A stretch of 64,000 nt of DNA, taken from contig PAQY01000013.1 of assembly GCA_002709955.1 (NCBI GenBank), positions 124,001 through 188,000 of the forward strand. Direction: 5' to 3'. Source of the stretch: Rhodospirillaceae bacterium (GTDB taxonomy: Bacteria; Pseudomonadota; Alphaproteobacteria; UBA8366; Aestuariispiraceae). The notes beneath the pieces are model-generated. The model did not search any database. It was not told the DNA's origin and saw only the letters and a list, made by a program, of their open reading frames with translations. The translations under genes and the position numbers were made by a program. Below, piece by piece: positions 31,199-39,957 of this stretch (position 1 is the stretch's first letter; each line of letters begins with the position of its first letter).

Positions 31199-32869
31199 AT
31201 GATACGCAGTGCTTTCGCCCGTTTCGCGCTTCCGGGTCCCATCGCCCTACCGGTGCTTGCGTTGTTGAGCCTGTTGGTCTTTCTGCCAGGGTTTTTCAGC
31301 CTTCCGGCTATGGACCGTGATGAGTCCCGCTTTGCCCAGGCGTCCAAGCAGATGGTGGAAAATGGCGATTTCCTGGACATTCGCTTTCAAGAGACACCCC
31401 GTCATAAAAAGCCGATTGGCATTTATTGGCTTCAGGCCGCCTCCGCGCTTGTGTTTGATACATCTGATGCGCCGCAGATTTGGGCCTATCGGGTGCCGTC
31501 CTTGGTCGGGGCAATAGTATCAGTGTTGCTGACCTGGGGGCTGGGACGGGTCCTATTTGGCAGGCGCGTTGCGCTTCTGGCAGCCCTGTTTCTGATGGGC
31601 AGTGTGCTGTTGGGGTTTGAGGCACGACAGGCCAAGACCGATGCCGTCCTGTTGGCCTGTATCCTGGGGGCTCAACTGTGTCTAGCCATGGCCTATACGG
31701 CGCGATCCCAGGATGCGCCGATCGGGCGCAAGACTGCCTATTGCTTCTGGTTACTGCTGGGCATTGGAATATTGATCAAGGGACCGATCATCCTGTTGAT
31801 CACGGGGGTAACAATTGTGGGCCTGATCGCTGTGGAACGCCGGGTTGATTGGGTCTTCGCCCTGAAACCCTTATCAGGAATGGGGCTGACCTGTCTGATC
31901 ATCGCCCCATGGTTCATCGCCATCGGGATTGCGACCGGTGGGGCGTTTTTTCAGGAAGCGGTGGGGCAGGATCTGGCAGGTAAAATCCTGTCGGGGCAGG
32001 AATCTCACGGTGCGCCGCCTGGATACTATCTGCTGACCGTGTGGCTGACATTCTGGCCGTTCGGACTGTTTGCCGGGCTGGGCCTGTTGTGGGGGATTCG
32101 GAACTTTTCGACGCCAGGGGCCCGGTTTGCGCTGGCATGGTTGATCCCCAACTGGATCCTGTTTGAACTGATCGCAACGAAACTGCCGCATTATGTTTTG
32201 CCGTTGTATCCCGCCCTGGCGGTGTTGTGCGCGGTGGCGCTGGTGCAGGAAATGCCACGGGACAGACTGTTTCGGATCTGCAAAGTGCTGGGGCTTGGCA
32301 TGACGGCCCTGATAACGGTGGCATTGATGGTGGCCGCTGGCGCGGTTCTGGTGTTGTATGGCGACCCCTTATCCTTTTGGCTTGTTCCGGCGATTCTGGC
32401 GGGAACCGCCATGCTGGGATTGCTGTGGCGTCAATTCCATGACGGGGCACAATTGGATCTGGGCATCCTGCCACTCTTTCTGGCGGGCATATGCCTGATC
32501 GGGTCGATATTTCAGGGTGTCCTTCCTGCTGCTCAGGATTTCTGGATTTCAGAATCTGTTGCGGATGTTGTGTCTCAACATCGGCAAACCTGTCCGAATG
32601 CGCCATTCGCTATTGTTGGATATTCAGAGCCCAGCCTGGTTTTCCTGGCAGGCACAGAAACGTATTTCACCTCAGTTGAGGGGGCGGCAGTATCCTATCT
32701 GGCTGATCCGACCTGCGCCCTTGTGGCCATCCCAGAAGCGGCCGTGCCGGACTTTCAGCAACGGGTCGAAGTATCGGGTGTCATGGCGTCTTCAATCGCA
32801 CATATTCAGGGTTTCAATTACAATGGAGGTAAGCGGGTTGGGTTGATAATGTTTTCCGGTACTGAATAA
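31199..32869 (+). CDS. ArnT/PMT-like membrane glycosyltransferase
   Basis: A 556-residue polytopic GT39/GT83-type protein. The first periplasmic loop has MDRDESRFAQASKQM (Asp39-Glu42), the acidic motif that binds the polyprenyl-phosphate sugar donor in ArnT, followed by RHKKPIGIYWLQAA. About 11-12 helices follow and a soluble periplasmic C-terminal domain (from about residue 440). It should move a sugar from a lipid carrier to lipid A or another envelope acceptor. The RBS upstream of ATG 31199 is weak. The neighbouring divergent gene is a PAP2 phosphatase. Confidence 0.85.
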   Translation: MIRSAFARFALPGPIALPVLALLSLLVFLPGFFSLPAMDRDESRFAQASKQMVENGDFLDIRFQETPRHKKPIGIYWLQAASALVFDTSDAPQIWAYRVPSLVGAIVSVLLTWGLGRVLFGRRVALLAALFLMGSVLLGFEARQAKTDAVLLACILGAQLCLAMAYTARSQDAPIGRKTAYCFWLLLGIGILIKGPIILLITGVTIVGLIAVERRVDWVFALKPLSGMGLTCLIIAPWFIAIGIATGGAFFQEAVGQDLAGKILSGQESHGAPPGYYLLTVWLTFWPFGLFAGLGLLWGIRNFSTPGARFALAWLIPNWILFELIATKLPHYVLPLYPALAVLCAVALVQEMPRDRLFRICKVLGLGMTALITVALMVAAGAVLVLYGDPLSFWLVPAILAGTAMLGLLWRQFHDGAQLDLGILPLFLAGICLIGSIFQGVLPAAQDFWISESVADVVSQHRQTCPNAPFAIVGYSEPSLVFLAGTETYFTSVEGAAVSYLADPTCALVAIPEAAVPDFQQRVEVSGVMASSIAHIQGFNYNGGKRVGLIMFSGTE

Positions 32870-33404
32870 TTAAGATTTAATTGCGGCCTTCTTTGGTGAA
32901 TTTAATATTAAAAATGTAATACTTGAAATCTAAAATATAAAAAAGCAAATCAACCTATATATTTAGTAATCAGCATCGAGCAAACATTCATAATTTATAA
33001 AGATAAACCTGTTTTAGAAGGGGCATAATGGCGCATTTTTTAAAAATATTGTGCGCTTTTTGACGTTTTGTCGAATTATGATATGGATAAGCTAATAGAT
33101 TACTAAGCGAACCCAATCAAATGACGTTCGCATAATAAAAATGTGTGGTGCTGTACCAAAATAAAAAAAGCCCACCGCGGTTAGAAGGAGGGGATTCGCC
33201 AATATTGTGGCAACCATCAGGTATGCGTCAGTCAGGATGGCATTTACACCATCAGAGTCTGTGTCGGACGCATTCAACAGAAAAAAGCCAACACTATTGC
33301 GAGTCCATTTCTGGAATGGATTTTGACAGACAAGTAGACGTATTACGCGGGGTGCGTGACGGCTGCTGACTTATGATAACACTCACCTAAAGAAGGGGGA
33401 CATT
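32870..33404. other. AT-rich 535-bp intergenic region, no gene found
   Basis: Markedly AT-rich, especially 32870-33110. I see no tRNA, no clear terminator after the GT39 gene and no convincing ORF: a 61-codon hydrophobic minus-strand frame (33092-33277) lacks a ribosome site. It ends in AAGAAGGGGG, the BCCT ribosome site. Candidates are a long 5' leader with osmotic control or a decayed insertion. Confidence 0.5.
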
Positions 33405-35045
33405 ATGTCTGACCAAGGGGGTAATCAGGGAATACCTGAGCCTGAAGGAGCGGTCGAAAAAATTGAGACCGATTACGAAATCGGCCAAAACAACGTCGAA
33501 GGGGAGCTTTGGCGGATTGGCTTTGATATTCACAACCCGGTTTTCATGATTTCCGGATTGTCGATTATCGCGTTCGTGTTCTATGCGCTGGCTTTGCCGG
33601 AACAGTCCGGGGCGCTTTTCAGCTATCTTTTCTCTACTGTGACGCAGGGCTTTGACTGGTTCTTCATGCTGGCGGGGGATATTTTTGTCGTCTTCTGTCT
33701 GGCGCTGATTGTCAGCCCGCTTGGGAAAGTGCGGCTTGGTGGCAAGGAAGCAACGCCTGACTTCACCTATATCGGCTGGTTTGCAATGTTGTTCGCGGCG
33801 GGCATGGGCATCGGGTTGATGTTCTATGGCGTGTCTGAACCGATGAGCCATTTCGCCAGTTCAATGGGTGGTACCAGCGTAGAAAATGGGGTCCGTACCG
33901 ATTGGGCACCGTTGGGCGCAGCCGCTGGAAATGAAGCGGAATCATTGCGTCTAGGGATGGCGGCGACGATTTACCATTGGGGTCTGCACCCCTGGGCGAT
34001 CTATGCTGTGGTGGCCCTGGCGCTGGCTCTGTTCAGCTATAACAAGGGTCTGCCACTGACGATCCGCTCTGCCTTTTATCCGATCTTTGGGGATCGGGTC
34101 TGGGGTTGGACCGGTCACGTCATCGATATCCTGGCTGTGTTTGCAACGCTGTTCGGTCTGGCCACATCCCTTGGTTTTGGGGCGACACAGGCCAATGCCG
34201 GTTTGAATGAATTGTTTGGTGTGCCTGTCAGCGACACAACAGAAGTGCTGTTGATTTCGGGTATTACTGCGGTCGCGTTGATTTCAGTTCTGCGCGGTCT
34301 TGAAGGCGGCGTGAAGATCCTGTCCGAGATTAATATGGGACTGGCCGCCTTGCTGTTGCTGTTCGTATTGTTCGTTGGCCCGACAGTCGCGATTCTGACT
34401 GGCTTTGTGTCAAATCTGGGCAGCTATCTGGAATATCTGCCAGCCCTGTCCAATCCCTTTGGGCGTGAAGATGTGAACTTCAGTCAGGGTTGGACATCCT
34501 TCTATTGGGCCTGGTGGATTTCATGGTCGCCCTTCGTCGGCATGTTCATCGCGCGCGTCAGCCGGGGTCGCACGGTTCGGGAGTTCCTGGTCTGTGTGCT
34601 GTTGATTCCGTCCCTGGTCTGCGTTTTGTGGATGACCGTGTTCGGTGGCGTTGCCATTCAGCAGGTCATTCAGGACGGCTATACTTTGGCCCAGAATGCC
34701 CCCCTTGAACTGAAACTGTTCAAGATGCTGGATGCCTTGCCCCTGTCGACCATCACGTCGGTGATCGGGATTGTTCTGGTGATCGTGTTCTTCGTCACAT
34801 CATCTGACAGCGGATCGCTGGTGATCGATACGATCACGGCGGGCGGTAAAGTGGATGCCCCGGTGCCCCAGCGTGTTTTCTGGTGCATCTTTGAAGGGGC
34901 CGTTGCCATCGTCCTGTTGTTGTCTGTGGGGGGCTTGTCTTCCCTGCAATCCATGGTGATTTCAACGGGTCTACCGTTTACCGTGGTGTTGCTGGTGATG
35001 TGCTATGCCATCTTCCGCGGCTTGCTGGCGGAACCACGCAAGTAA
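33405..35045 (+). CDS. BCCT-family betaine/choline/carnitine transporter
   Basis: A 546-residue, 12-helix transporter. The GMGIGLMFYGVSEPMSHF block, WGLHPWAIYAVV, WWISWSPFVGMFIARVSRGR and FFVTSSDSGSLVID are the BCCT signatures that form the aromatic box and ion-coupling site. A charged ~45-residue cytoplasmic N-terminus precedes helix 1. It imports quaternary ammonium compounds by Na+ or H+ symport. The Rieske-GMC cluster is 3.7 kb downstream and the methylamine dehydrogenase 8 kb upstream, which suggests use as nutrients as well as osmolytes. A terminator follows. Confidence 0.93.
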   Translation: MSDQGGNQGIPEPEGAVEKIETDYEIGQNNVEGELWRIGFDIHNPVFMISGLSIIAFVFYALALPEQSGALFSYLFSTVTQGFDWFFMLAGDIFVVFCLALIVSPLGKVRLGGKEATPDFTYIGWFAMLFAAGMGIGLMFYGVSEPMSHFASSMGGTSVENGVRTDWAPLGAAAGNEAESLRLGMAATIYHWGLHPWAIYAVVALALALFSYNKGLPLTIRSAFYPIFGDRVWGWTGHVIDILAVFATLFGLATSLGFGATQANAGLNELFGVPVSDTTEVLLISGITAVALISVLRGLEGGVKILSEINMGLAALLLLFVLFVGPTVAILTGFVSNLGSYLEYLPALSNPFGREDVNFSQGWTSFYWAWWISWSPFVGMFIARVSRGRTVREFLVCVLLIPSLVCVLWMTVFGGVAIQQVIQDGYTLAQNAPLELKLFKMLDALPLSTITSVIGIVLVIVFFVTSSDSGSLVIDTITAGGKVDAPVPQRVFWCIFEGAVAIVLLLSVGGLSSLQSMVISTGLPFTVVLLVMCYAIFRGLLAEPRK

Positions 35046-35071
35046 GTCTCTTGCACTGTGACCTGGAAAGG

Positions 35072-35103
35072 GGCGCTGGAGGAAATCTTCAGCGCCTCTT
35101 TTC
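35072..35103 (+). terminator. Rho-independent terminator of BCCT gene
   Basis: GGCGCTG (35072-35078) and CAGCGCC (35090-35096) form a stem with an 11-nt loop followed by TCTTTT, 27 bp after the BCCT stop. Confidence 0.8.
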
Positions 35104-35106
35104 ATT

Positions 35107-35955
35107 TCAGGCCAGGCTCATTTCCGTCATGCGCCGCTGCAGGGCCAGCAAGTCCTGCCAGGCCTGACGCTTGGCGGATGGTGTTTTCAGCAGATAGGCC
35201 GGGTGAAGGGTCGCAAGTGCTGGAAGCGACGTTTCCCCGATTTGGATATCAAACCAGGTGCCACGGCTGCGGGTGATACCCTGTTTCGGGCCAACCGACG
35301 TGATCAGGCTATTGACCGCCTGACCGCCTGCCAGAAGCAACAGCTTTGGGCCGACCAATGAAATCTGTTTTTCCAGAAATGGGCGACAAATGGCCATTTC
35401 GCCATCCGTGGGGGATCGATTACCCGCCGGTCGCCAAAAGACGGGGCTGGAGAGATAAACATCCCCGCGCGACAGACCAATCGCTTGCAGCATCTTATCC
35501 AGCAGCGCCCCGGTTTGGGCCACAAAGGGGGCCCCGGCCCGATCTTCTTCCGTATCGGGCGCATCGCCGATCAGCATTATAGGTGCCCCCACAGACCCTG
35601 CGCCAAAGACCATGTTTTTTGCGTGAAACCGTAATTCACAGCCTTCAAAACGCCCCAGTGCAGCGGATAGCTCTTCCAGGCTTGTGCAGGCTTGCGCTGC
35701 TGCCTTGGCCTGCTCCACCGCCTCAGCTGCGCCCAATGGGGCATCGGCGCTGGGCTTGGCACGGTTTGCTGTTGGGAATGCCGTGGACGTCTTGGCCTGC
35801 GAAAGCGTGCTTTCAGCCGCCGCACGCCTCGCAGCCTGACGCGCCTGTGCTTCCGCATAGCGGTCACAGGGCTGATCTGCCAATGCCTCATCCGCGCCCA
35901 TGGCAATTTGCCATTCCAGCGCTGATATCAGGGCTTTTACGTCGCCATCCAACAC
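35107..35955 (-). CDS. Family 4/5-like uracil-DNA glycosylase, Fe-S ligands reduced
   Basis: A 282-residue UDG-superfamily protein with an Ala-rich ~100-residue N-terminal extension. Motif A is GDAPDTEEDRAGAPF, motif B is HPAYLL, and RSRGTW and GGQAVNSL are conserved. In the iron-sulfur positions only EGC (one of the CxxC pair) and AIC remain; the residue corresponding to VKC is Trp in SPVFWRPAGNR. Two of the four usual [4Fe-4S] cysteines are therefore absent. It should remove uracil or deaminated bases from DNA. Divergent from ETF-QO. Confidence 0.8.
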   Translation of the reverse strand: MLDGDVKALISALEWQIAMGADEALADQPCDRYAEAQARQAARRAAAESTLSQAKTSTAFPTANRAKPSADAPLGAAEAVEQAKAAAQACTSLEELSAALGRFEGCELRFHAKNMVFGAGSVGAPIMLIGDAPDTEEDRAGAPFVAQTGALLDKMLQAIGLSRGDVYLSSPVFWRPAGNRSPTDGEMAICRPFLEKQISLVGPKLLLLAGGQAVNSLITSVGPKQGITRSRGTWFDIQIGETSLPALATLHPAYLLKTPSAKRQAWQDLLALQRRMTEMSLA

Positions 35956-36060
35956 GTTACCGTCGCCAACCGTGATTGCTATTTTGGGCTTCTGGGCTAT
36001 TGTGCCCGCCGAAACCTATTCCGCCAAGTCGCCTGATAAAGAAGATAAGGATCGATTAAT

Positions 36061-37713
36061 ATGTCCGACGCTGTGGTTCGTGAAAGCATGGAATATGATG
36101 TGGTGATTGTGGGGGCTGGCCCCTCCGGTCTGTCCACCGCCATTCGCTTGAAACAGCTGGAACAGGAAACCGGCAAGGAAATCGCCGTTTGCGTCATTGA
36201 AAAGGGTGCGGAAGTCGGTGCCCATATCCTTTCTGGTGCGGTTCTGGAGCCCCGGGCCCTGAACGAACTGATCCCCGATTGGCAGGATAAGGGCGCGCCG
36301 TTGGATACGCCGGCGACGGATGATCATTTCCTGTTTTTGACGGAAACTAAGGCGTTCAGAATGCCAACGCCGCCGCAGATGAACAATCACGGCAACTATA
36401 TCATCTCGCTGGGGAATTTCTGTCGCTGGCTGGCGGAACAGGCTGAGGCGATGGGTGTTGAAATCTATCCGGGCTTTGCGGCTGCTGAAATCCTGTACCA
36501 CGAAGATGGCAGTGTGAAAGGTGTGGCGACCGGCGATATGGGCCGCCTGAAAGATGGCAGCGAAGGGCCGATGTTCCAGCCCGGTATGGAATTGTGGGCC
36601 AAGCAGACCGTCTTTTCCGAAGGCTGTCGTGGCAGCCTGGGCAAGATGCTGATGGAAAAATTTGACCTGCGCAAGGATGCTGAGCCTCAGACCTATGGCC
36701 TGGGCATGAAGGAATTGTGGGAAATTGATCCAGCAAAATCCCAGCCCGGCAAGATCATTCACACGACCGGCTGGCCGATGGATTCCAAAACCTATGGCGG
36801 GTCATTCCTGTATCATCTGAATGGCAATCAGGTTGCGATTGGCTATGTGATTGGCCTGGACTATGAAAATCCAAACCTGTTCCCCTATATGGAATTCCAG
36901 CGCTTCAAGCATCACCCGGAAATCAAGAAAATCCTGGACGGTGGTAAGCGCATTTCCTATGGGGCGCGTGCCTTGAACGAGGGTGGTTATCAGTCGATCC
37001 CGAAACTGACCTTCCCCGGTGGTGTGATGGTCGGTTGTGAGGCCGGGTTCCTGAATGTGCCGAAGATCAAGGGCACCCATACCGCGATGAAATCAGGCAT
37101 GACCGCTGCCGAAGCACTCTTCGCCGCGCTGACTGGCGATGGCGAGGCCCCGCGCGAAATCACCGCCTATGAAGAGGCATTGAAGAAAAGCTGGGTCTGG
37201 GACGAGCTGTATGGCGTGCGCAACATCCGCCCGTCCTTCAAATGGGGCTTCTGGGCAGCACTTGTCTATTCCGGTCTGGATACCTTCCTGTTCCGGGGCA
37301 AGGCCCCCTGGACCCTGCACCATCACGGGCCGGACCATAAGTCGCTGAAACCGGCAAAGGACTGCCGGAAAATCGATTATCCGAAACCCGATGGCGTCAT
37401 CAGCTTCGACCGCCTGACCAATGTCGCCTTTTCCGGCACCAATCATGAGGAAGACCAGCCGGTCCATCTGCAATTGAAAGATGCTTCCGTTCCGGTCGAC
37501 ATCAATCTGGCACTCTATGACGAGCCCGCACAACGCTATTGCCCGGCTGGGGTCTATGAGATTGTACGGGACTCAGACGGTGGCAATCCGCGCCTGCAGA
37601 TCAACCATCAGAACTGCGTCCACTGCAAAACCTGTGACATCAAGGACCCCACCCAAAACATCAACTGGGTCGTCCCCCAAGGCGGCGAGGGCCCAACCTA
37701 CCCGAATATGTAG
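36061..37713 (+). CDS. etfD: Electron transfer flavoprotein-ubiquinone oxidoreductase
   Basis: A 550-residue membrane-associated enzyme that passes electrons from reduced ETF to ubiquinone. It has [19 protein letters not shown] (FAD), [18 protein letters not shown], the ubiquinone-binding region around [17 protein letters not shown], and the C-terminal ferredoxin-like segment [19 protein letters not shown] with the [4Fe-4S] ligands. Length is normal. It serves acyl-CoA dehydrogenases (a methylsuccinyl-CoA dehydrogenase is at 54445) and methylated-amine dehydrogenases (23212). Start at ATG 36061. Confidence 0.96.
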   Translation: MSDAVVRESMEYDVVIVGAGPSGLSTAIRLKQLEQETGKEIAVCVIEKGAEVGAHILSGAVLEPRALNELIPDWQDKGAPLDTPATDDHFLFLTETKAFRMPTPPQMNNHGNYIISLGNFCRWLAEQAEAMGVEIYPGFAAAEILYHEDGSVKGVATGDMGRLKDGSEGPMFQPGMELWAKQTVFSEGCRGSLGKMLMEKFDLRKDAEPQTYGLGMKELWEIDPAKSQPGKIIHTTGWPMDSKTYGGSFLYHLNGNQVAIGYVIGLDYENPNLFPYMEFQRFKHHPEIKKILDGGKRISYGARALNEGGYQSIPKLTFPGGVMVGCEAGFLNVPKIKGTHTAMKSGMTAAEALFAALTGDGEAPREITAYEEALKKSWVWDELYGVRNIRPSFKWGFWAALVYSGLDTFLFRGKAPWTLHHHGPDHKSLKPAKDCRKIDYPKPDGVISFDRLTNVAFSGTNHEEDQPVHLQLKDASVPVDINLALYDEPAQRYCPAGVYEIVRDSDGGNPRLQINHQNCVHCKTCDIKDPTQNINWVVPQGGEGPTYPNM

Positions 37714-37720
37714 GGGGTCC

Positions 37721-38680
37721 TCATACATAAAGCCGAGGGACGCTGGCGGTGGTGGTTTGTTTTCGGTCTTGGCTGGGGGAGAGTCCGAACTGGTTGCGAT
37801 AGGCGCGGGAGAAGGTGGGGAGGCTGTCGAATCCGGTTTCAGCGGCGATTTCACCGATGCCCAATGTGGTTTGCTGTAGCAGGTTTTGCGCGCGGGTCAG
37901 GCGCAGGGCCAGGTAATGGGCCTGGGGGCTGTGTCCGGTCCCTTTCTGAAAATGACGCTCCAGCGTCCGTTGGCTGGATCCAAGCTGTTCTGCCAGATCG
38001 GGAAGGGCGATGGGGTCATTGATATGGCGGGTCATAAGGGCGATTGCCTTGGTGACCAATGGGCTGTCTCCAGACGTCAGACTGTTTGCCGTTTCGGGAC
38101 GCCCCTGCTGATATAGCAGATGAATTCGGACAGTTCGGGCCAGGTCCGTGCCCGCATCTTCCTCAATCAACTGCAAGGCCAGGTCGATGGCGCTGGCCCC
38201 CCCGGCGCAGGTCAGGCAGCGGCCCGCCCGATTGACGGGCGCATCGCTAAGGCGGATATCGGGGAAGTCTTCTTCAAATCCATCGCGATTGGCCCAATGA
38301 ATGGCGGCCTCTCGCCCCGTCAGAAGGCCCGCCCGTGCCATCGCTACGCCGCCCGTTTCCAACCCCACCACGCGCGCGCCAAACCGGTGTGCCGCCCTTA
38401 AAAAACCGGCAACGCCCGGTGCATTTGCAAGCCCGTGGGGATCGAAACTGGATACCGCGAAAACGATATCCATCTTTCGTGCGGATACCGTTTCCAGTGG
38501 ATCGGTGCTGATCGCATGATTGCCAAAGGCCAGGATCGGACCCCCATGGGCAGAGACGGTATCCCAGGTATAGAGCGATTTTCCAGCCTGCCAGTTTGCC
38601 ACAAAGAAGGCATCGGTGATCGCAGCCAAGGTGATCAGGCTGAATCCGTCATGCAGGATGAAGCAGCAACGTATTGTCAT
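37721..38680 (-). CDS. GlxA-family AraC-type regulator
   Basis: A 319-residue protein with an N-terminal DJ-1/PfpI amidotransferase-like domain (about 1-170; FAVSSFDPHGLA, AGLLTGREAAIHWANRDGF) and a C-terminal AraC HTH pair (about 215-310; LPDLAEQLGSSQRTLERHFQKGTGHSPQAHYLALRL and GIGEIAAETGFDSLPTFSRAYRNQFGLSP, motif cores quoted). It resembles GbdR/CdhR/ArgR-type activators of betaine, carnitine and arginine catabolism. It is divergent from the Rieske-GMC operon, its likely target, across 104 bp containing an inverted repeat. Confidence 0.9.
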   Translation of the reverse strand: MTIRCCFILHDGFSLITLAAITDAFFVANWQAGKSLYTWDTVSAHGGPILAFGNHAISTDPLETVSARKMDIVFAVSSFDPHGLANAPGVAGFLRAAHRFGARVVGLETGGVAMARAGLLTGREAAIHWANRDGFEEDFPDIRLSDAPVNRAGRCLTCAGGASAIDLALQLIEEDAGTDLARTVRIHLLYQQGRPETANSLTSGDSPLVTKAIALMTRHINDPIALPDLAEQLGSSQRTLERHFQKGTGHSPQAHYLALRLTRAQNLLQQTTLGIGEIAAETGFDSLPTFSRAYRNQFGLSPSQDRKQTTTASVPRLYV

Positions 38681-38699
38681 TCAAATATTTAACACTATT

Positions 38700-38715
38700 C
38701 GACATTACTTTGTCG
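38700..38715. promoter_or_regulatory. Inverted repeat in divergent regulator/oxygenase promoter
   Basis: CGACA-N6-TGTCG lies between the GlxA-family regulator (start 38680) and the Rieske oxygenase (start 38788). It is a plausible binding site for that regulator; AraC-type proteins more often use direct repeats, so this is tentative. Confidence 0.35.
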
Positions 38716-38787
38716 ATCTTTGTGTATGTCATGCCCTAAATCCGGATAGCTTCTGGGAAACTTATTCTACAGCAGGAGTGCGACTTG

Positions 38788-39957
38788 ATGTTTGCCGACA
38801 AGAAAATCCTTTGGGAAACGGATCGACCTGAGACGGATCTGACCCTTCCGGCGCGCTATTATTACGACGCGGATATCTTTCAGCGAGAGGCGGAGACGAT
38901 CTTTTATCCGTCCTGGCATTGCGTCTGTCACGATACAGAAGTCCCGGAAGCTGGCGACTATGTGAAGTTTGATCTGTTGACGCAAAGTGTGATTGTGGTG
39001 CGGGGCGATGATGGTCAGGTGCGCGCCTTTCACAATGTCTGTCAGCATCGCGGCACGCAATTGGTGGAAGATCGTCGCGGGCGGTTCAAACAGGCAATCA
39101 CCTGTCCGTATCATGCCTGGACCTATGCCTTTGATGGCGACCTGAAGATCGCGCCGCGTGCCAATACGCTGGAGGGGTTCAATGCCGCAGATTATGGCCT
39201 GAAGGAAGTCCGCGCGGAGAATTATGGCGGCTTTTGGTATATTAATATGGACCGCAACGCGACGCCGATTGCCGAAGAAATGGACGGCGCCCTGGACGCG
39301 ATGCGCCCGTATTTCCCGGATCTGGATGACATCACCTTTGTGGAAGAGGTGGAGTATGTCGTCGATGCGAACTGGAAAATCGTCACAGATAACGCGATTG
39401 AGGGTTATCACTTCAAACTGTCGGGCCCAGTCCATAAGGAACTGGCATCGTTGATTGATTTCAAGGGGTATGACCTTCAGGAGCACGGCCATTGGTGGGA
39501 CTTTAAAGGTCCGCCGAAGAAGGTGAAGACAGCCTTTGGTCATCCTGTTGCGGGGGAAAAGTATCAGACGGACTGGTTCTATAATATCCAGCTATGGCCG
39601 ATGACGACGCTGTATGCCTTTCCCTATGCCGATGTGATCGGCACATTTAATTCAATCCCGCTGGGGCCGGAAAAAACGCTGCTGCGGTTTGGGCATTACT
39701 GTCCGAAATCCCGCCCCCAAAGCGCGCTCAGCCGTGCGGCGATGGATTGGTTCAATACCCAATTGGGACCGGAAGATATCTGGCTCAATCTGCTGGTCCA
39801 GCGGGGCGTTCATTCCTTTGGCTTTGATCAGGGGCGCTATCTGATCGATGAGGAGCGGGGGCCGAACAGTGAGCATCTGGTGCATCACTTTCATAAGCTG
39901 ATTTATGATGCGTTGACTGGGGATCGGTCCTTTCCCCGGTCAGCGGCGGCGGAATAA
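38788..39957 (+). CDS. Rieske non-heme iron oxygenase (betaine/quaternary-amine type)
   Basis: A 389-residue terminal oxygenase. The Rieske centre is NVCQHRG and CPYHAW (about Cys85/His87 and Cys106/His109), and the mononuclear iron site is TDNAIEGYHFKLSGPVH with two His ligands and the bridging Asp. The group includes glycine-betaine monooxygenase GbcA, carnitine monooxygenase and stachydrine demethylase. I chose ATG 38788 behind GCAGGAG. No reductase gene is adjacent, so electrons must come from elsewhere. The stop overlaps the next ATG (TAATG), coupling it to the GMC oxidoreductase. Confidence 0.88.
   Translation: MFADKKILWETDRPETDLTLPARYYYDADIFQREAETIFYPSWHCVCHDTEVPEAGDYVKFDLLTQSVIVVRGDDGQVRAFHNVCQHRGTQLVEDRRGRFKQAITCPYHAWTYAFDGDLKIAPRANTLEGFNAADYGLKEVRAENYGGFWYINMDRNATPIAEEMDGALDAMRPYFPDLDDITFVEEVEYVVDANWKIVTDNAIEGYHFKLSGPVHKELASLIDFKGYDLQEHGHWWDFKGPPKKVKTAFGHPVAGEKYQTDWFYNIQLWPMTTLYAFPYADVIGTFNSIPLGPEKTLLRFGHYCPKSRPQSALSRAAMDWFNTQLGPEDIWLNLLVQRGVHSFGFDQGRYLIDEERGPNSEHLVHHFHKLIYDALTGDRSFPRSAAAE

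Noticed and set aside
33092-33277. 61-codon hydrophobic frame in the AT-rich gap
   Set aside because: No ribosome site, no recognisable motif, and the surrounding DNA is generally open because of its composition. A degraded membrane protein cannot be excluded.
36016-36762. Long open frame antisense to the ETF-QO gene, and similar long antisense frames at 2286-3275, 23725-24756, 41780-42787 and 38767-39543
   Set aside because: Each lies opposite a clear, conserved gene; their translations have no family motif and are explained by codon bias in GC-rich DNA.
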